DNA of 64,000 bases. Source: Bermanella sp034110565 (GTDB taxonomy: Bacteria; Pseudomonadota; Gammaproteobacteria; Pseudomonadales; Oceanobacteraceae). Within the stretch, counting starts at the first letter, position 1; every line of letters starts with the position of its first letter. The notes under the pieces are model-generated. The model was not told where the DNA came from, did no database searches, and was given only the letters and a program-made list of their open reading frames with translations. The DNA lies in assembly GCA_034110565.1 (NCBI GenBank), contig JAWUYY010000029.1, positions 1 to 64,000 on the forward strand, given 5' to 3'. Positions 42,138-50,790 of the stretch are shown in pieces. A program made the translations under genes and the position numbers.

Positions 42138-43244
42138 TTACTCCCCGCACTCACTTATAAACGCACTGAATTTTTCAATCGTACTTTCCATTTCGGACTC
42201 GCTCTGGGCTACAATATTGATGTGTCCTATTTTACGATTGAAGCGTTCGGTTTTGCCATACCCATGATAAAAACTATTACCTTGGGCTAAGACATTTTCA
42301 CGATCACCGTGCTTACCTATAATATTGATCATGGCTGCATGACCTTGGCGGGCCGACGTATTCCCTAAAGGCATATTGCATATAGCACGAATGTGGTTTT
42401 CGAACTGACTACAATACGCGCCTTCAATACTCCAGTGCCCTGAGTTATGAACCCGAGGTGCCATCTCATTTGCCACCAAGCCGTTTTCAGTATCAAACAG
42501 TTCAAGTGTTAATACACCCACATGATTCAATTCATTTAAAAGAGTTGTAATGTATTCACTTGCTTGACTTTGCTTGGCAGCAGATAGGTTTTTCACAGGT
42601 ACGCGCGATACACGTAAGATACCCGCGCTGTGGTCATTTTCAGCAAGAGGGTAAACCTGTACATCACCTTTCACACTCCTTGCTGCAATAACGGAGAGCT
42701 CTCTTGAAAAAGTGACGAATGCTTCTGCAATTAACTCAGTACCCTTCAGTAATTCCCAGGCAGCTTCGACATCACGAGGGCTTTTGATCATAGCTTGACC
42801 CTTGCCATCGTAGCCTTCGCGAGTGGTTTTCAAAATAATGGGTAAGCCTAATTCATTTACAGCTGTGTCTAGATCAGCACGACTTTCAACTTTTCGGAAG
42901 TCAGCGATGTTAATACCAATAGATTGAAAAAAGTTTTTTTCCGTTAAGCGGTGCTGACTATTAAGCAGTGAAAGGGCGCTCGGATAGACAGGCACCTGTT
43001 TATTGATTTCTGCAACAAGCTCAGCATTGGTGTTTTCACTTTCATAGGTGACGACATCAACGCTTTTAATGAATTCTTGCAGTGCATTTTTTGCACTGGG
43101 TTGAATAGATTTACCAAGATTAGAGCAAGGTGAATCACTTGCTTCGTCAAAGAAAATAAATTCAGTATCAAGATGAGTGGCTGCGAGAGCCATCATTCGC
43201 CCCAGCTGGCCCGAGCCAATGACACCAATACGCTTTACTACCAT
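42138..43244 (-). CDS. purK: N5-carboxyaminoimidazole ribonucleotide synthase
   Basis: ATP-grasp enzyme that carboxylates AIR in purine synthesis. 368 residues: N-terminal IGVIGSGQLGRMMALAA, central ATP-grasp with ILKTTREGYDGKGQ, and NEMAPRVHNSGHWSIEG near 260-276. It starts 3 bp after purE and forms the usual purEK pair. Confidence 0.96.
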   Translation of the reverse strand: MVVKRIGVIGSGQLGRMMALAATHLDTEFIFFDEASDSPCSNLGKSIQPSAKNALQEFIKSVDVVTYESENTNAELVAEINKQVPVYPSALSLLNSQHRLTEKNFFQSIGINIADFRKVESRADLDTAVNELGLPIILKTTREGYDGKGQAMIKSPRDVEAAWELLKGTELIAEAFVTFSRELSVIAARSVKGDVQVYPLAENDHSAGILRVSRVPVKNLSAAKQSQASEYITTLLNELNHVGVLTLELFDTENGLVANEMAPRVHNSGHWSIEGAYCSQFENHIRAICNMPLGNTSARQGHAAMINIIGKHGDRENVLAQGNSFYHGYGKTERFNRKIGHINIVAQSESEMESTIEKFSAFISECGE

Positions 43245-43247
43245 TTA

Positions 43248-43742
43248 CTACGCATCCCTTGGATCTGGAATAGAAAGAACTTTTTCTGTTTGATTTTTAC
43301 GAAATTCAATCAACTTAGCGCGAACAGATTCGTCGTGCAATGCGACTACTTGAGCAGCTAGTAATCCTGCGTTTGCAGCACCGGCAGGACCAATAGCCAA
43401 TGTGCCTACAGCAATACCCGCTGGCATTTGCGCTATTGAAAGTAAGGAGTCGATACCGTTAAGTGCTTTACTTTGTACAGGTACACCAAATACAGGAAGG
43501 TGTGTCTTGGCTGCAATCATACCTGGTAAATGAGCAGCACCACCGGCGCCAGCAACAATAACTTGAATGCCTCGGTCTGCTGCACTTTGGGCGTAATCAA
43601 AAAGTAAGTCTGGTGTTCGGTGAGCCGAAACAACCTTTACCTCATAGCTTACACCTAGCTTGATAAGTACTTCTTCTGCTTTTTCCATGGTGCCCCAATC
43701 TGAGGTAGAGCCCATGATAATGCCAACTTTAGGTGAGTTCAT
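43248..43742 (-). CDS. purE: N5-CAIR mutase
   Basis: Converts N5-CAIR to CAIR. 164 residues with VGIIMGSTSDWGTM at the N-terminus, VSAHRTPD near 39-46 (catalytic His in the HRTP loop) and the AGAGGAAHLPGM loop. First gene of the purEK operon. Confidence 0.97.
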   Translation of the reverse strand: MNSPKVGIIMGSTSDWGTMEKAEEVLIKLGVSYEVKVVSAHRTPDLLFDYAQSAADRGIQVIVAGAGGAAHLPGMIAAKTHLPVFGVPVQSKALNGIDSLLSIAQMPAGIAVGTLAIGPAGAANAGLLAAQVVALHDESVRAKLIEFRKNQTEKVLSIPDPRDA

Positions 43743-43789
43743 TTAATAGCTCAATTTTGAAAGCGCGCAATTCTAGCATAAAAATAGAC

Positions 43790-43810
43790 AGGGGTTGCTA
43801 GGCAACCCCT
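43790..43810 (-). terminator. Probable terminator after the DAHP synthase gene
   Basis: AGGGGTTGC (43790-43798) pairs with GCAACCCCT (43802-43810), loop TAG. On the minus strand the stem is followed by TGTCTATTTTTA, a weak U-rich tail. Confidence 0.6.
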
Positions 43811-43816
43811 TGCTAA

Positions 43817-44884
43817 TTAACGATTCGGCAGGATGTCTTTGATTTTTTCATGCATTTTTAGGATAGCTTCTTCTGTTTGCTCCCAAGAAATGCAGCCATC
43901 AGTAACAGACTGACCATAAACCAGGTCATCAAGATTAGCTGGAATACTTTGATTGCCAAACTTAATATTTGACTCAACCATTAACCCTACTATGGATTTA
44001 TTGCCTTCTAGGATCTGGTTACTAACGTTATCCATAACCAAGGGCTGTAGAGCAGGGTCTTTATTGGAGTTAGCGTGAGAACAATCCACCATGATGTTGT
44101 TTTTAACACCGGCTTTTTCCATTTCCTGTTCACACAAAGCAATGCTAACGGAGTCGTAGTTAGGTTTGCCGCCACCGCCACGAAGTACAACATGGCCATA
44201 CTGATTGCCCTTTGTTTTAACAACCGCTACTTGGCCATCCCCATTAATACCGAGAAAACGGTGAGGGTTAGAGGTAGATTGCATGGCGTTAATCGCAACC
44301 GTTAGGTTACCGTCAGTGCCGTTCTTGAAACCCACTGCACAAGAGAGACCACTGGCCAGTTCGCGGTGTGTTTGACTTTCTGTAGTGCGAGCACCAATAG
44401 CAGACCAGCTGATAAGGTCTTGCAGGTACTGAGGAGAAATAGGGTCTAACGCTTCAGTTGAAAGAGGTAGTCCAAGCTCAGCTAGGTCAATTAATAGCTT
44501 ACGAGAAATCTTAAGGCCATCTTCAATTTTGAAGGTGTCATTTAAGTAGGGGTCGTTAATCAAACCTTTCCAGCCAACTGTAGTGCGAGGCTTTTCGAAA
44601 TAAACACGCATAACAATTAAGATACTGTCACTGACCTTATCGCTCAGAACTTTTAGCTTTTCGGCATATTCTTTGGCAGCTTGAACATCATGAATAGAGC
44701 AAGGGCCAATTACAACAAATAGGCGGGGATCTTTGCGGTCAAGGATATTGCGTATCGCCAATCGTCCTTGCTCCACACAGTTAACCGCCTTATCTGAAAT
44801 GGGCAGTTCTTTTTTAAGCTGCTCAGGCGTAATTAACGTCTGAGTGCTTTCTATGTTTAGGTCTTCAACTCGTTTATCTGACAT
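43817..44884 (-). CDS. aroG: 3-deoxy-7-phosphoheptulonate (DAHP) synthase, class I
   Basis: First enzyme of the shikimate pathway, joining PEP and erythrose 4-phosphate. 355 residues of the AroF/G/H type: VVIGPCSIHD near 58-67, EKPRTTVGWKGLIND near 97-111 and MVDCSHANSNKDP near 267-279 with the metal ligands. Which aromatic amino acid inhibits it cannot be read by eye, so the symbol is generic. In PAO1 a DAHP synthase (PA1750) also lies just before cysB. Confidence 0.92.
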   Translation of the reverse strand: MSDKRVEDLNIESTQTLITPEQLKKELPISDKAVNCVEQGRLAIRNILDRKDPRLFVVIGPCSIHDVQAAKEYAEKLKVLSDKVSDSILIVMRVYFEKPRTTVGWKGLINDPYLNDTFKIEDGLKISRKLLIDLAELGLPLSTEALDPISPQYLQDLISWSAIGARTTESQTHRELASGLSCAVGFKNGTDGNLTVAINAMQSTSNPHRFLGINGDGQVAVVKTKGNQYGHVVLRGGGGKPNYDSVSIALCEQEMEKAGVKNNIMVDCSHANSNKDPALQPLVMDNVSNQILEGNKSIVGLMVESNIKFGNQSIPANLDDLVYGQSVTDGCISWEQTEEAILKMHEKIKDILPNR

Positions 44885-44984
44885 TCTGCTTTAATCCGAG
44901 GCGTAAATCTTTAAAGGCCGTAATGATAGAGCACTTGATTGGGCTACTGAAAGGGGTAAATGCAAGAAAAGATGAGAAAAGGGT

Positions 44985-45011
44985 AAAAGGCTTGCTAAAA
45001 ACAAGCCTTTT
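44985..45011. terminator. Terminator after the small HTH gene
   Basis: AAAAGGCTTG (44985-44994) pairs perfectly with CAAGCCTTTT (45002-45011), 7-nt loop. It lies 4 bp after the stop codon of the minus-strand HTH gene. Confidence 0.75.
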
Positions 45012-45015
45012 GGGA

Positions 45016-45195
45016 TTATTTAATCAATTTATCGTTAATTTCTTTGTATTTTAGGACATCAGGCTCAGGAAATAGAAAATCAGCTCCCTGCTTGACACTT
45101 TTTAGCAAGTGTTCTCTTGCCCAGCGCTTTACGGTTACTTCGCTAACATTTAAAAGGCTGCTAGCTTCAGCCAGACTTAACATTCGGTCACTCAT
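45016..45195 (-). CDS. Small MerR/excisionase-like helix-turn-helix protein
   Basis: A 59-residue protein that is little more than one winged helix-turn-helix: MLSLAEASSLLNVSEVTVKRWAREHLL (residues 5-31) followed by the wing VKQGADFLFPEPDVLKY. This resembles DNA-binding domains of MerR or Xis type. ATG 45195 follows a near-perfect Shine-Dalgarno (AAGGAGGTGA on the minus strand), so high translation is expected; a GTG lies two codons upstream. The target is unknown; it is divergent from the universal stress gene. Confidence 0.75.
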   Translation of the reverse strand: MSDRMLSLAEASSLLNVSEVTVKRWAREHLLKSVKQGADFLFPEPDVLKYKEINDKLIK

Positions 45196-45284
45196 AATCA
45201 CCTCCTTTTGGGTTCAATTGAAAGTATAGACATGTTTTCAGCTGCTATGCTTACTTTTGTATATATTGGCAGTAAGCGGTCGCC

Positions 45285-45788
45285 ATGATTAATCGGATTT
45301 TATTCGCAACAGACTTGGGGCTGTACAGCCCGTACTTAATGCGGCAGCTCTCTCAAGTGGCCACGAGCATGCAGGCGACTGTGGATATTATTCATGTAAT
45401 TGATCCAATGGGGGTGTTTGCCGAGTCCATCATTAATAGCTATGTACCTGATAAGGATCGGCGCTATTTACGTCAGCATGGCCTTGCGGATGTTTTAGAT
45501 AGAATAAAGCGACAGGTTACTCAAACGCTTAAAACAGACTATATAGATATGCTTGATGGAGTTGAGCTTGGTGATGTAATTGTTGAGCAAGGCCACCCTG
45601 CAGAGGTGATTATCAAACAAGTATTTAAGCAGCATAGCAATCTATTGTTACTGGGAAGTCATGGTCAGTCTGCTTTTCAAGGTGGTCCAATGGGCTCTGT
45701 GGTAAGTAAGGTTATGCAGTTATCACCCATCCCGGTACTAATGGTCCCTATGATTAATCTAGGGGACCTAGATAGAACGGATAGTTAA
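45285..45788 (+). CDS. Universal stress protein (UspA family)
   Basis: A 167-residue single Usp domain. N-terminal INRILFATDLG strand and the C-terminal nucleotide-binding motif G-x2-G-x9-G-S (GSHGQSAFQGGPMGS, near 125-139), so this is an ATP-binding Usp. The role is unknown beyond stress adaptation. It converges with the TauE gene and overlaps it by 4 bp. A Usp gene also precedes cysB in pseudomonads (from memory). Confidence 0.9.
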   Translation: MINRILFATDLGLYSPYLMRQLSQVATSMQATVDIIHVIDPMGVFAESIINSYVPDKDRRYLRQHGLADVLDRIKRQVTQTLKTDYIDMLDGVELGDVIVEQGHPAEVIIKQVFKQHSNLLLLGSHGQSAFQGGPMGSVVSKVMQLSPIPVLMVPMINLGDLDRTDS

Positions 45789-46570
45789 AATACGATGTAT
45801 TTAATGCCTAGAATCAATAATAAAGTCGCCAAGATATTCCTTAATAAAGTCTCTGGTAAAAAGGCACCTACCTTAGTCCCAAGATGTATAGCAGGAATGG
45901 ACCCCAGCAAAAGCGCCCCTAATAACGCATAATCAACATTCCCCAGTGATAAGTGTACTAAACCGCCAATTAGGGTGAGTGGCACCGCGTGAGCGAGGTC
46001 AGTACCGACAATTTGAATAGAGCGCAAATAAGGGTACAGCATCAGTAAAACCACTGTGCCTATAGCGCCAGCCCCTACCGATGATAGGGTGACAAATACA
46101 CCAAGAACCACGCCCATGAAAACAGTCAGTGCTGCCCTGTGGGATTGCAGCCAGCTTGTACCACCTAGGTTGGCTTGTCTTTCAGCAAAGACTTGTAATC
46201 GTTTGCGAAACAGTAGAAGCGTGGCCGTCAGGATCAACATAACACCAAGGCTGGTGGTGATAATTCCGGTGTAGTGTTGATAGTCCTCAAAATATGCGCT
46301 TAAAATAACCCCCGTGATAATGGCACTAGGGATACTTCCGGCTACCATTAGTAAAGTAATTGGCCAGCGAATCGTTTTCTGCCTATGGTGCGCGACAACG
46401 CCGCTAGCCTTAGTGATCGATGCGTATAGCAGGTCTGTCCCCACCGCAATATGAGGGGGAATACCAAAAAGTAGGAGGAGGGGGGTCATTAATGAGCCGC
46501 CGCCAATGCCAGTAATACCTACAACTAGCCCCACAAGGGCACCTGACATTGTATATAACAGAAAATCCAT
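45785..46570 (-). CDS. TauE/SafE family sulfite/sulfonate permease
   Basis: A 261-residue membrane protein with about eight helices. The two TauE repeats are marked by GITGIGGGSLMTPLLLLFGIPPHIAVGTDL near the N-terminus and VLSSVGAGAIGTV/VGTDLAHAVPL in the second half. Family members move sulfite, sulfoacetate or other organosulfur anions, usually outward. It is divergent from cysB by 142 bp, supporting a sulfur role. The direction and substrate are inferred. Confidence 0.88.
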   Translation of the reverse strand: MDFLLYTMSGALVGLVVGITGIGGGSLMTPLLLLFGIPPHIAVGTDLLYASITKASGVVAHHRQKTIRWPITLLMVAGSIPSAIITGVILSAYFEDYQHYTGIITTSLGVMLILTATLLLFRKRLQVFAERQANLGGTSWLQSHRAALTVFMGVVLGVFVTLSSVGAGAIGTVVLLMLYPYLRSIQIVGTDLAHAVPLTLIGGLVHLSLGNVDYALLGALLLGSIPAIHLGTKVGAFLPETLLRNILATLLLILGIKYIVF

Positions 46571-46616
46571 GAATATAGTCTATGCTTATAACATACAGTT
46601 TAAGAAGTTAGCTGGT

Positions 46617-46630
46617 AAATCTATAGATTT
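46617..46630. promoter_or_regulatory. Perfect palindrome between tauE-like and cysB
   Basis: AAATCTATAGATTT is a perfect 14-bp palindrome midway in the 142-bp divergent region, 83 bp before cysB. LysR regulators often bind dyads upstream of their own gene, so CysB is a candidate. AT-rich sequence makes chance possible. Confidence 0.35.
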
Positions 46631-46712
46631 CGATCTATTCTGGAAAAGAATATTTACTTCTATTTTTATAACCATTTAATGGGTAGTAGGGTCGTGTTAG
46701 CCTGGAGGGCTT

Positions 46713-47687
46713 ATGAAGCTACAACAATTGCGCTACATCTGGGAAGTAGCGCACCATGATCTCAATGTTTCTGCTACGGCCCAAGTGCTGTATACGTCTC
46801 AACCAGGGATTAGTAAGCAGATTCGACTTTTAGAGGATGAACTAGGAGTTGAGATATTCGCACGCAGTGGTAAGCACCTAACCCGTGTAACACCCGCAGG
46901 CGAAGCTATTCTCAAAGTATCCGGTGAAATTTTAAGAAAAGTAGAGAGCATTAAGCAAGTTGCACAAGAATTCAGTAATGAGAACAAAGGCAGTTTATCA
47001 ATTGCTACCACTCATACCCAAGCGAGGTATGCGCTACCAGGGATTATACAAAACTTTATTGCTCAGTATCCGGACGTGTCGCTACATATGCATCAGGGTA
47101 CACCGACTCAGATTGCAGAGATGGCAGCAAATGGCACGGTAGATTTTGCTATTGCCACTGAAGCAATGGATCACTTTAATGACTTAATCATGATGCCTTG
47201 TTATCGCTGGAATCGCAGCATATTAGTACCAAAAACACATCCTCTCGCACAGCGCTCACAACCAACACTAGAAGAAGTTGCGACCTTTCCTCTGGTTACC
47301 TATGTGTTTGGCTTTACGGGGCGCTCTCGCTTAGATGAGGCATTCAAAGAGAAAGGCCTTACCCCTAAAGTTGTCTTTACAGCCGCCGATGCCGATGTCA
47401 TTAAAACGTATGTACGTCTAGGCTTAGGTGTCGGAATTGTAGCTAGCATGGCTATTGATCCTGATAAAGACAGTGATCTTGTAGCCATTGATGCAAGTCA
47501 TCTGTTCAAAGATAGTGTCACCCGTATCGGTTTCAGGAAAGGTACGTTCTTGCGAGGCTTTATGTGTGACTTTGTGGCTCGTTTTGCCCCGCACCTAGAT
47601 AAAGCTACTATCGAGAAAGCGACTCAATGCCATAGTAAGGCCGAGCTAGAGGAGTTGTTTTCTGAGGTCAAGCTGCCCAGCCGCTAG
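46713..47687 (+). CDS. cysB: LysR-type master regulator of sulfur assimilation
   Basis: Activates cysteine biosynthesis genes with N-acetylserine as inducer. 324 residues: winged HTH at 1-60 (MKLQQLRYIWEVAHHDLNVSATA), linker helix, and periplasmic-binding-like domain with TTHTQARYALP (near 99-109), which lines the sulfate/inducer pocket. The length and start match CysB rather than Cbl alone. It converges with cysH. GGAGG precedes the ATG. Confidence 0.95.
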   Translation: MKLQQLRYIWEVAHHDLNVSATAQVLYTSQPGISKQIRLLEDELGVEIFARSGKHLTRVTPAGEAILKVSGEILRKVESIKQVAQEFSNENKGSLSIATTHTQARYALPGIIQNFIAQYPDVSLHMHQGTPTQIAEMAANGTVDFAIATEAMDHFNDLIMMPCYRWNRSILVPKTHPLAQRSQPTLEEVATFPLVTYVFGFTGRSRLDEAFKEKGLTPKVVFTAADADVIKTYVRLGLGVGIVASMAIDPDKDSDLVAIDASHLFKDSVTRIGFRKGTFLRGFMCDFVARFAPHLDKATIEKATQCHSKAELEELFSEVKLPSR

Positions 47688-47707
47688 ACTGGGAAGCTAA
47701 AAGCTAG

Positions 47708-48439
47708 TTAAGCTTTAGAAATAATATTGGTAGCGTGTAGACCACATTCCTTTCCGCCTTCATTCTCCCACCACCAGCGGCCTTCACGCTCATGCTGGTT
47801 TGGGAGGACAGGTCGCGTACATGGCTGACAGCCAATACTGATATAACCCTGATTATGTAGTGGATTGTACGGTACATCGAACATTTTAATGTAATTCCAT
47901 ACATCCTCAGAGCTCCAGTTTGCCAGAGGGTTAAACTTGTATAGCTCACCATTTACGCCGTCAAAAGTATCTAATTGAAATGTTGGAATTGAATTGCGGG
48001 TGCCAGGGCTCTGGTCTTTCCGTTGGCCGGTAATCCAAGCATTGAGTGTCTTAACCTTCCGTTTCAGCGGCTTGATCTTACGAATACTACAGCATTCATT
48101 ATGGCCGTCTTCATAAAAGCTAAACAATCCTTTTTCTTTTACAAATGGCTCAAGCTCTGTGTAATCAGGACTTATTAATTCGATGTCAATGCCATAATAT
48201 TTTCTCACCTGATCAATAAAGGCGTAAGTTTCAGGATGGAGCCGACCAGTATCTAGGCTAAATACTTGAATGTCTTTCTTAGCCTTAAGAGCCAAATCAA
48301 TTAATACAACATCTTCTGCGCCACTGAATGAAATGGCGATATTGTCAAATTGATCCAATGCCTGTTTGATAATTTGTTTTGGTTGTTTTTCTGAGAGCTC
48401 TTTGTCTAGGGCTTCTACTTCTGCAGATGTAAGTGTCAT
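47708..48439 (-). CDS. cysH: Assimilatory adenylylsulfate (APS) reductase, iron-sulfur type
   Basis: Reduces activated sulfate to sulfite. 243 residues: the PP-loop-like IAISFSGAEDVVLIDLA (near 31-47), SLDTGRLHPE, and the catalytic ECGLH near the C-terminus. It carries the cysteine pairs CC (near 116-117, in ECCSIRK) and CxxC (GCQPC, near 200-203) that bind a 4Fe-4S cluster. These mark APS reductases as in Pseudomonas and plants; E. coli PAPS reductase lacks them. So cysC kinase may not be needed for this route. Confidence 0.94.
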   Translation of the reverse strand: MTLTSAEVEALDKELSEKQPKQIIKQALDQFDNIAISFSGAEDVVLIDLALKAKKDIQVFSLDTGRLHPETYAFIDQVRKYYGIDIELISPDYTELEPFVKEKGLFSFYEDGHNECCSIRKIKPLKRKVKTLNAWITGQRKDQSPGTRNSIPTFQLDTFDGVNGELYKFNPLANWSSEDVWNYIKMFDVPYNPLHNQGYISIGCQPCTRPVLPNQHEREGRWWWENEGGKECGLHATNIISKA

Positions 48440-48613
48440 TTTTGAGGTCTCTTTTAGTAATCCTGCCAGATTAACAGAATCTCAATATGCAAAAAAATAA
48501 TTGTTAAGCATAATTTAATGCTCATAGCTTATAAGGTAAACCTAATTATAGGATTGAATGGCTTCGCTATTAAAGATAGAGTACGCCTTTTTACGTACTT
48601 AGGAGTTTGAAGC

Positions 48614-49234
48614 GTGGAGTTAGCCTGTCTTGACTTAGAAGGGGTGTTGATCCCTGAGATTTGGATTGAATTTGCCAATAAAACGGGCATTGAAGAACTA
48701 AAAGCAACCACTCGTGATATTCCTGATTACGATGTATTGATGAAGCAACGCCTAAAAATCCTCGCTGATAACAACCTTAAGTTAGATGATATACAAGAAG
48801 TGATTGCCACTTTGTCTCCGCTTGAAGGTGCAAGAGAGTTTATTGACTGGTTACGTGAACGCTTCCAAGTAGTCATCTTGTCTGACACTTTTTATGAGTT
48901 TGCACAACCTCTTATGCGTCAGCTTGGCTTTCCTACATTGCTTTGTCATAAGCTAGAAGTCAGCGAAGAAGGTTACATTACGGATTATAAATTGCGCCAG
49001 GTTGATCCTAAGCGTCAATCAATTCGTGCGTTTCAGTTATTGAATTATCGCTGTATTGCGGCAGGTGATTCTTATAATGACACGACCATGCTTAAACAAG
49101 CAGAGGCGGGGATTTTATTTAAGTCGCCACAAAATGTGATTAACGAATTCCCACAGTTTCCTGCGGTACACGAATACGCCGATTTGAAGGCGCAATTCTT
49201 GAAGGCAAGTAACCGTAAACTTTCACTCGATTAA
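48614..49234 (+). CDS. thrH: ThrH: phosphoserine phosphatase / homoserine kinase bifunctional HAD protein
   Basis: A 206-residue HAD-superfamily phosphotransferase. Catalytic aspartates in CLDLEGVL (residues 5-12), the serine motif VVILSDTFYEFA and the GDSYNDTTML magnesium motif. In Pseudomonas ThrH dephosphorylates phosphoserine and can pass phosphate to homoserine. GTG start at 48614 after AGGAG. It is divergent from cysH and its stop overlaps the end of pabB by 4 bp. Serine supply suits the cysteine-synthesis neighbours. Confidence 0.92.
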   Translation: MELACLDLEGVLIPEIWIEFANKTGIEELKATTRDIPDYDVLMKQRLKILADNNLKLDDIQEVIATLSPLEGAREFIDWLRERFQVVILSDTFYEFAQPLMRQLGFPTLLCHKLEVSEEGYITDYKLRQVDPKRQSIRAFQLLNYRCIAAGDSYNDTTMLKQAEAGILFKSPQNVINEFPQFPAVHEYADLKAQFLKASNRKLSLD

Positions 49235-50544
49235 TTCAGTGACTGCATGAGCTTGGATATTTTATCCAAGCTCTCTTGATATTCATCCTCCCAGTTTGAA
49301 TCTGCCACAATTCCACCTCCAGCCCAACACGTTACATTATTGCTGTTAAATAAAAATCCTCGAATTAAAATATTTGAATTCATTTTTTTGTTACTAGAAA
49401 TATAAAAACTACTACCACAGTAAAAACTTCTAGGGGCTTGTTCTAATTCAGCAATAATCTCCATTGCACGCTTTTTAGGTGCGCCGGTTATAGATCCTCC
49501 AGGAAAAGCATCGATTAACAACTTGATAGCTTGAGTTCCGTTAATTGACGCACTAATCGTACTGACCAAATGGTGAACAGTATTGAAACTTTCAATATCA
49601 AATAGTTTATCAACACGCACATTTTTTGCGTTCATACTTAAATCATTACGCAATAAATCAACAATCATTAAGTTTTCGGCTTTATCCTTACTACTCTGTC
49701 TCAACTCATCCACTTGCTGCTGGTCTTTTACTGGATCAGTATGTCTTGGGCGCGTTCCTTTGATAGGTTTGGTTGTGACTGTTTCATCATCGCACTGCAA
49801 AAATAATTCAGGTGATGCACTCGCAAAAGCCCAGTCGTGTGATTCGAAATAACTAGCAAAAGGCACTTTTGCTGACGATTTTATTTTTGAATAAGCATCG
49901 ACAGGATCTCCTGCAAAAACCGCATGAAAAGATTGTGCAAGATTTACCTGGTAAACATCGCCACTTAAAATATATTCAAGAATGGTTTCTATTTTGGTTT
50001 TGTATTTGTGTTTATTCCAGCGTGCATTAAAAGGGGATGTTAATTTGAAGGTATCTTCTTTTGTTGTATTTGACGCTAATGAGTCAAGAAAGAGTGCTTC
50101 AAGATCCTGCTTGTCTTCATTGGATATGTCAGGCCAGTAAACTAAATGAGATGTTTTAAGTTGATGGTCGATTACGTAAGCCCATGTATATAAGCCGCAT
50201 AGCATTAATGGTTGGTCAGGAAAGTGCTTTAGATCCTGCTGAATGCCTGCTACTCCAAAATCGTAGCTAATATGACCTATTAATCCGCCAGTAAATGGCA
50301 GATTAGAATCAACATAAGGCAATCTATTTTGTAATTGGGTAAGACGAGTAATGATTGAGGCGGTATCTGGCTTACTAGTCAACTCAATAGACTCAACTGG
50401 CGAGGCACTAATAATACTCCAGCGACCATTGGGGTGCTCTGGATTGGAGCTCTCTAATGCGACACGGTGACCATAGGGTTTTAAATTGTATAAAAGATGA
50501 TCGCTATTAGTAAGATAGGGGAGTTGAGTTATTGATAATGTCAT
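49231..50544 (-). CDS. pabB: Aminodeoxychorismate synthase component I
   Basis: Forms 4-amino-4-deoxychorismate for folate synthesis. 437 residues of the chorismate-utilising fold. PIKGTRPR near 255-262 has the lysine that distinguishes PabB from anthranilate synthase (PIAGT), and GGSITGAPKKRAMEI near 350-362 is the active-site signature. Single gene convergent with thrH, as in Pseudomonas PA1757-PA1758 (from memory). Confidence 0.94.
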   Translation of the reverse strand: MTLSITQLPYLTNSDHLLYNLKPYGHRVALESSNPEHPNGRWSIISASPVESIELTSKPDTASIITRLTQLQNRLPYVDSNLPFTGGLIGHISYDFGVAGIQQDLKHFPDQPLMLCGLYTWAYVIDHQLKTSHLVYWPDISNEDKQDLEALFLDSLASNTTKEDTFKLTSPFNARWNKHKYKTKIETILEYILSGDVYQVNLAQSFHAVFAGDPVDAYSKIKSSAKVPFASYFESHDWAFASASPELFLQCDDETVTTKPIKGTRPRHTDPVKDQQQVDELRQSSKDKAENLMIVDLLRNDLSMNAKNVRVDKLFDIESFNTVHHLVSTISASINGTQAIKLLIDAFPGGSITGAPKKRAMEIIAELEQAPRSFYCGSSFYISSNKKMNSNILIRGFLFNSNNVTCWAGGGIVADSNWEDEYQESLDKISKLMQSLN

Positions 50545-50790
50545 TGCAGCCTGCCGGTTAATAGCGGCATTTTAAGGCCTGATGCTGGATTTAGATAGAG
50601 CAATTAGACAAGATCGGTCATTACACTTGTACAACAGTGCAATGATTATTAGTAGTGTGCTGAAAAAATAATCAAACAAGGCAATATTTGTCGATAGCAA
50701 GCAAGTAGGCGTATAGCCTAACAAGTTAATTAATGTAACAATGCGTAACTGACCAAAATAACAAAAATAATAAGTTAGGCCTAAATATCC

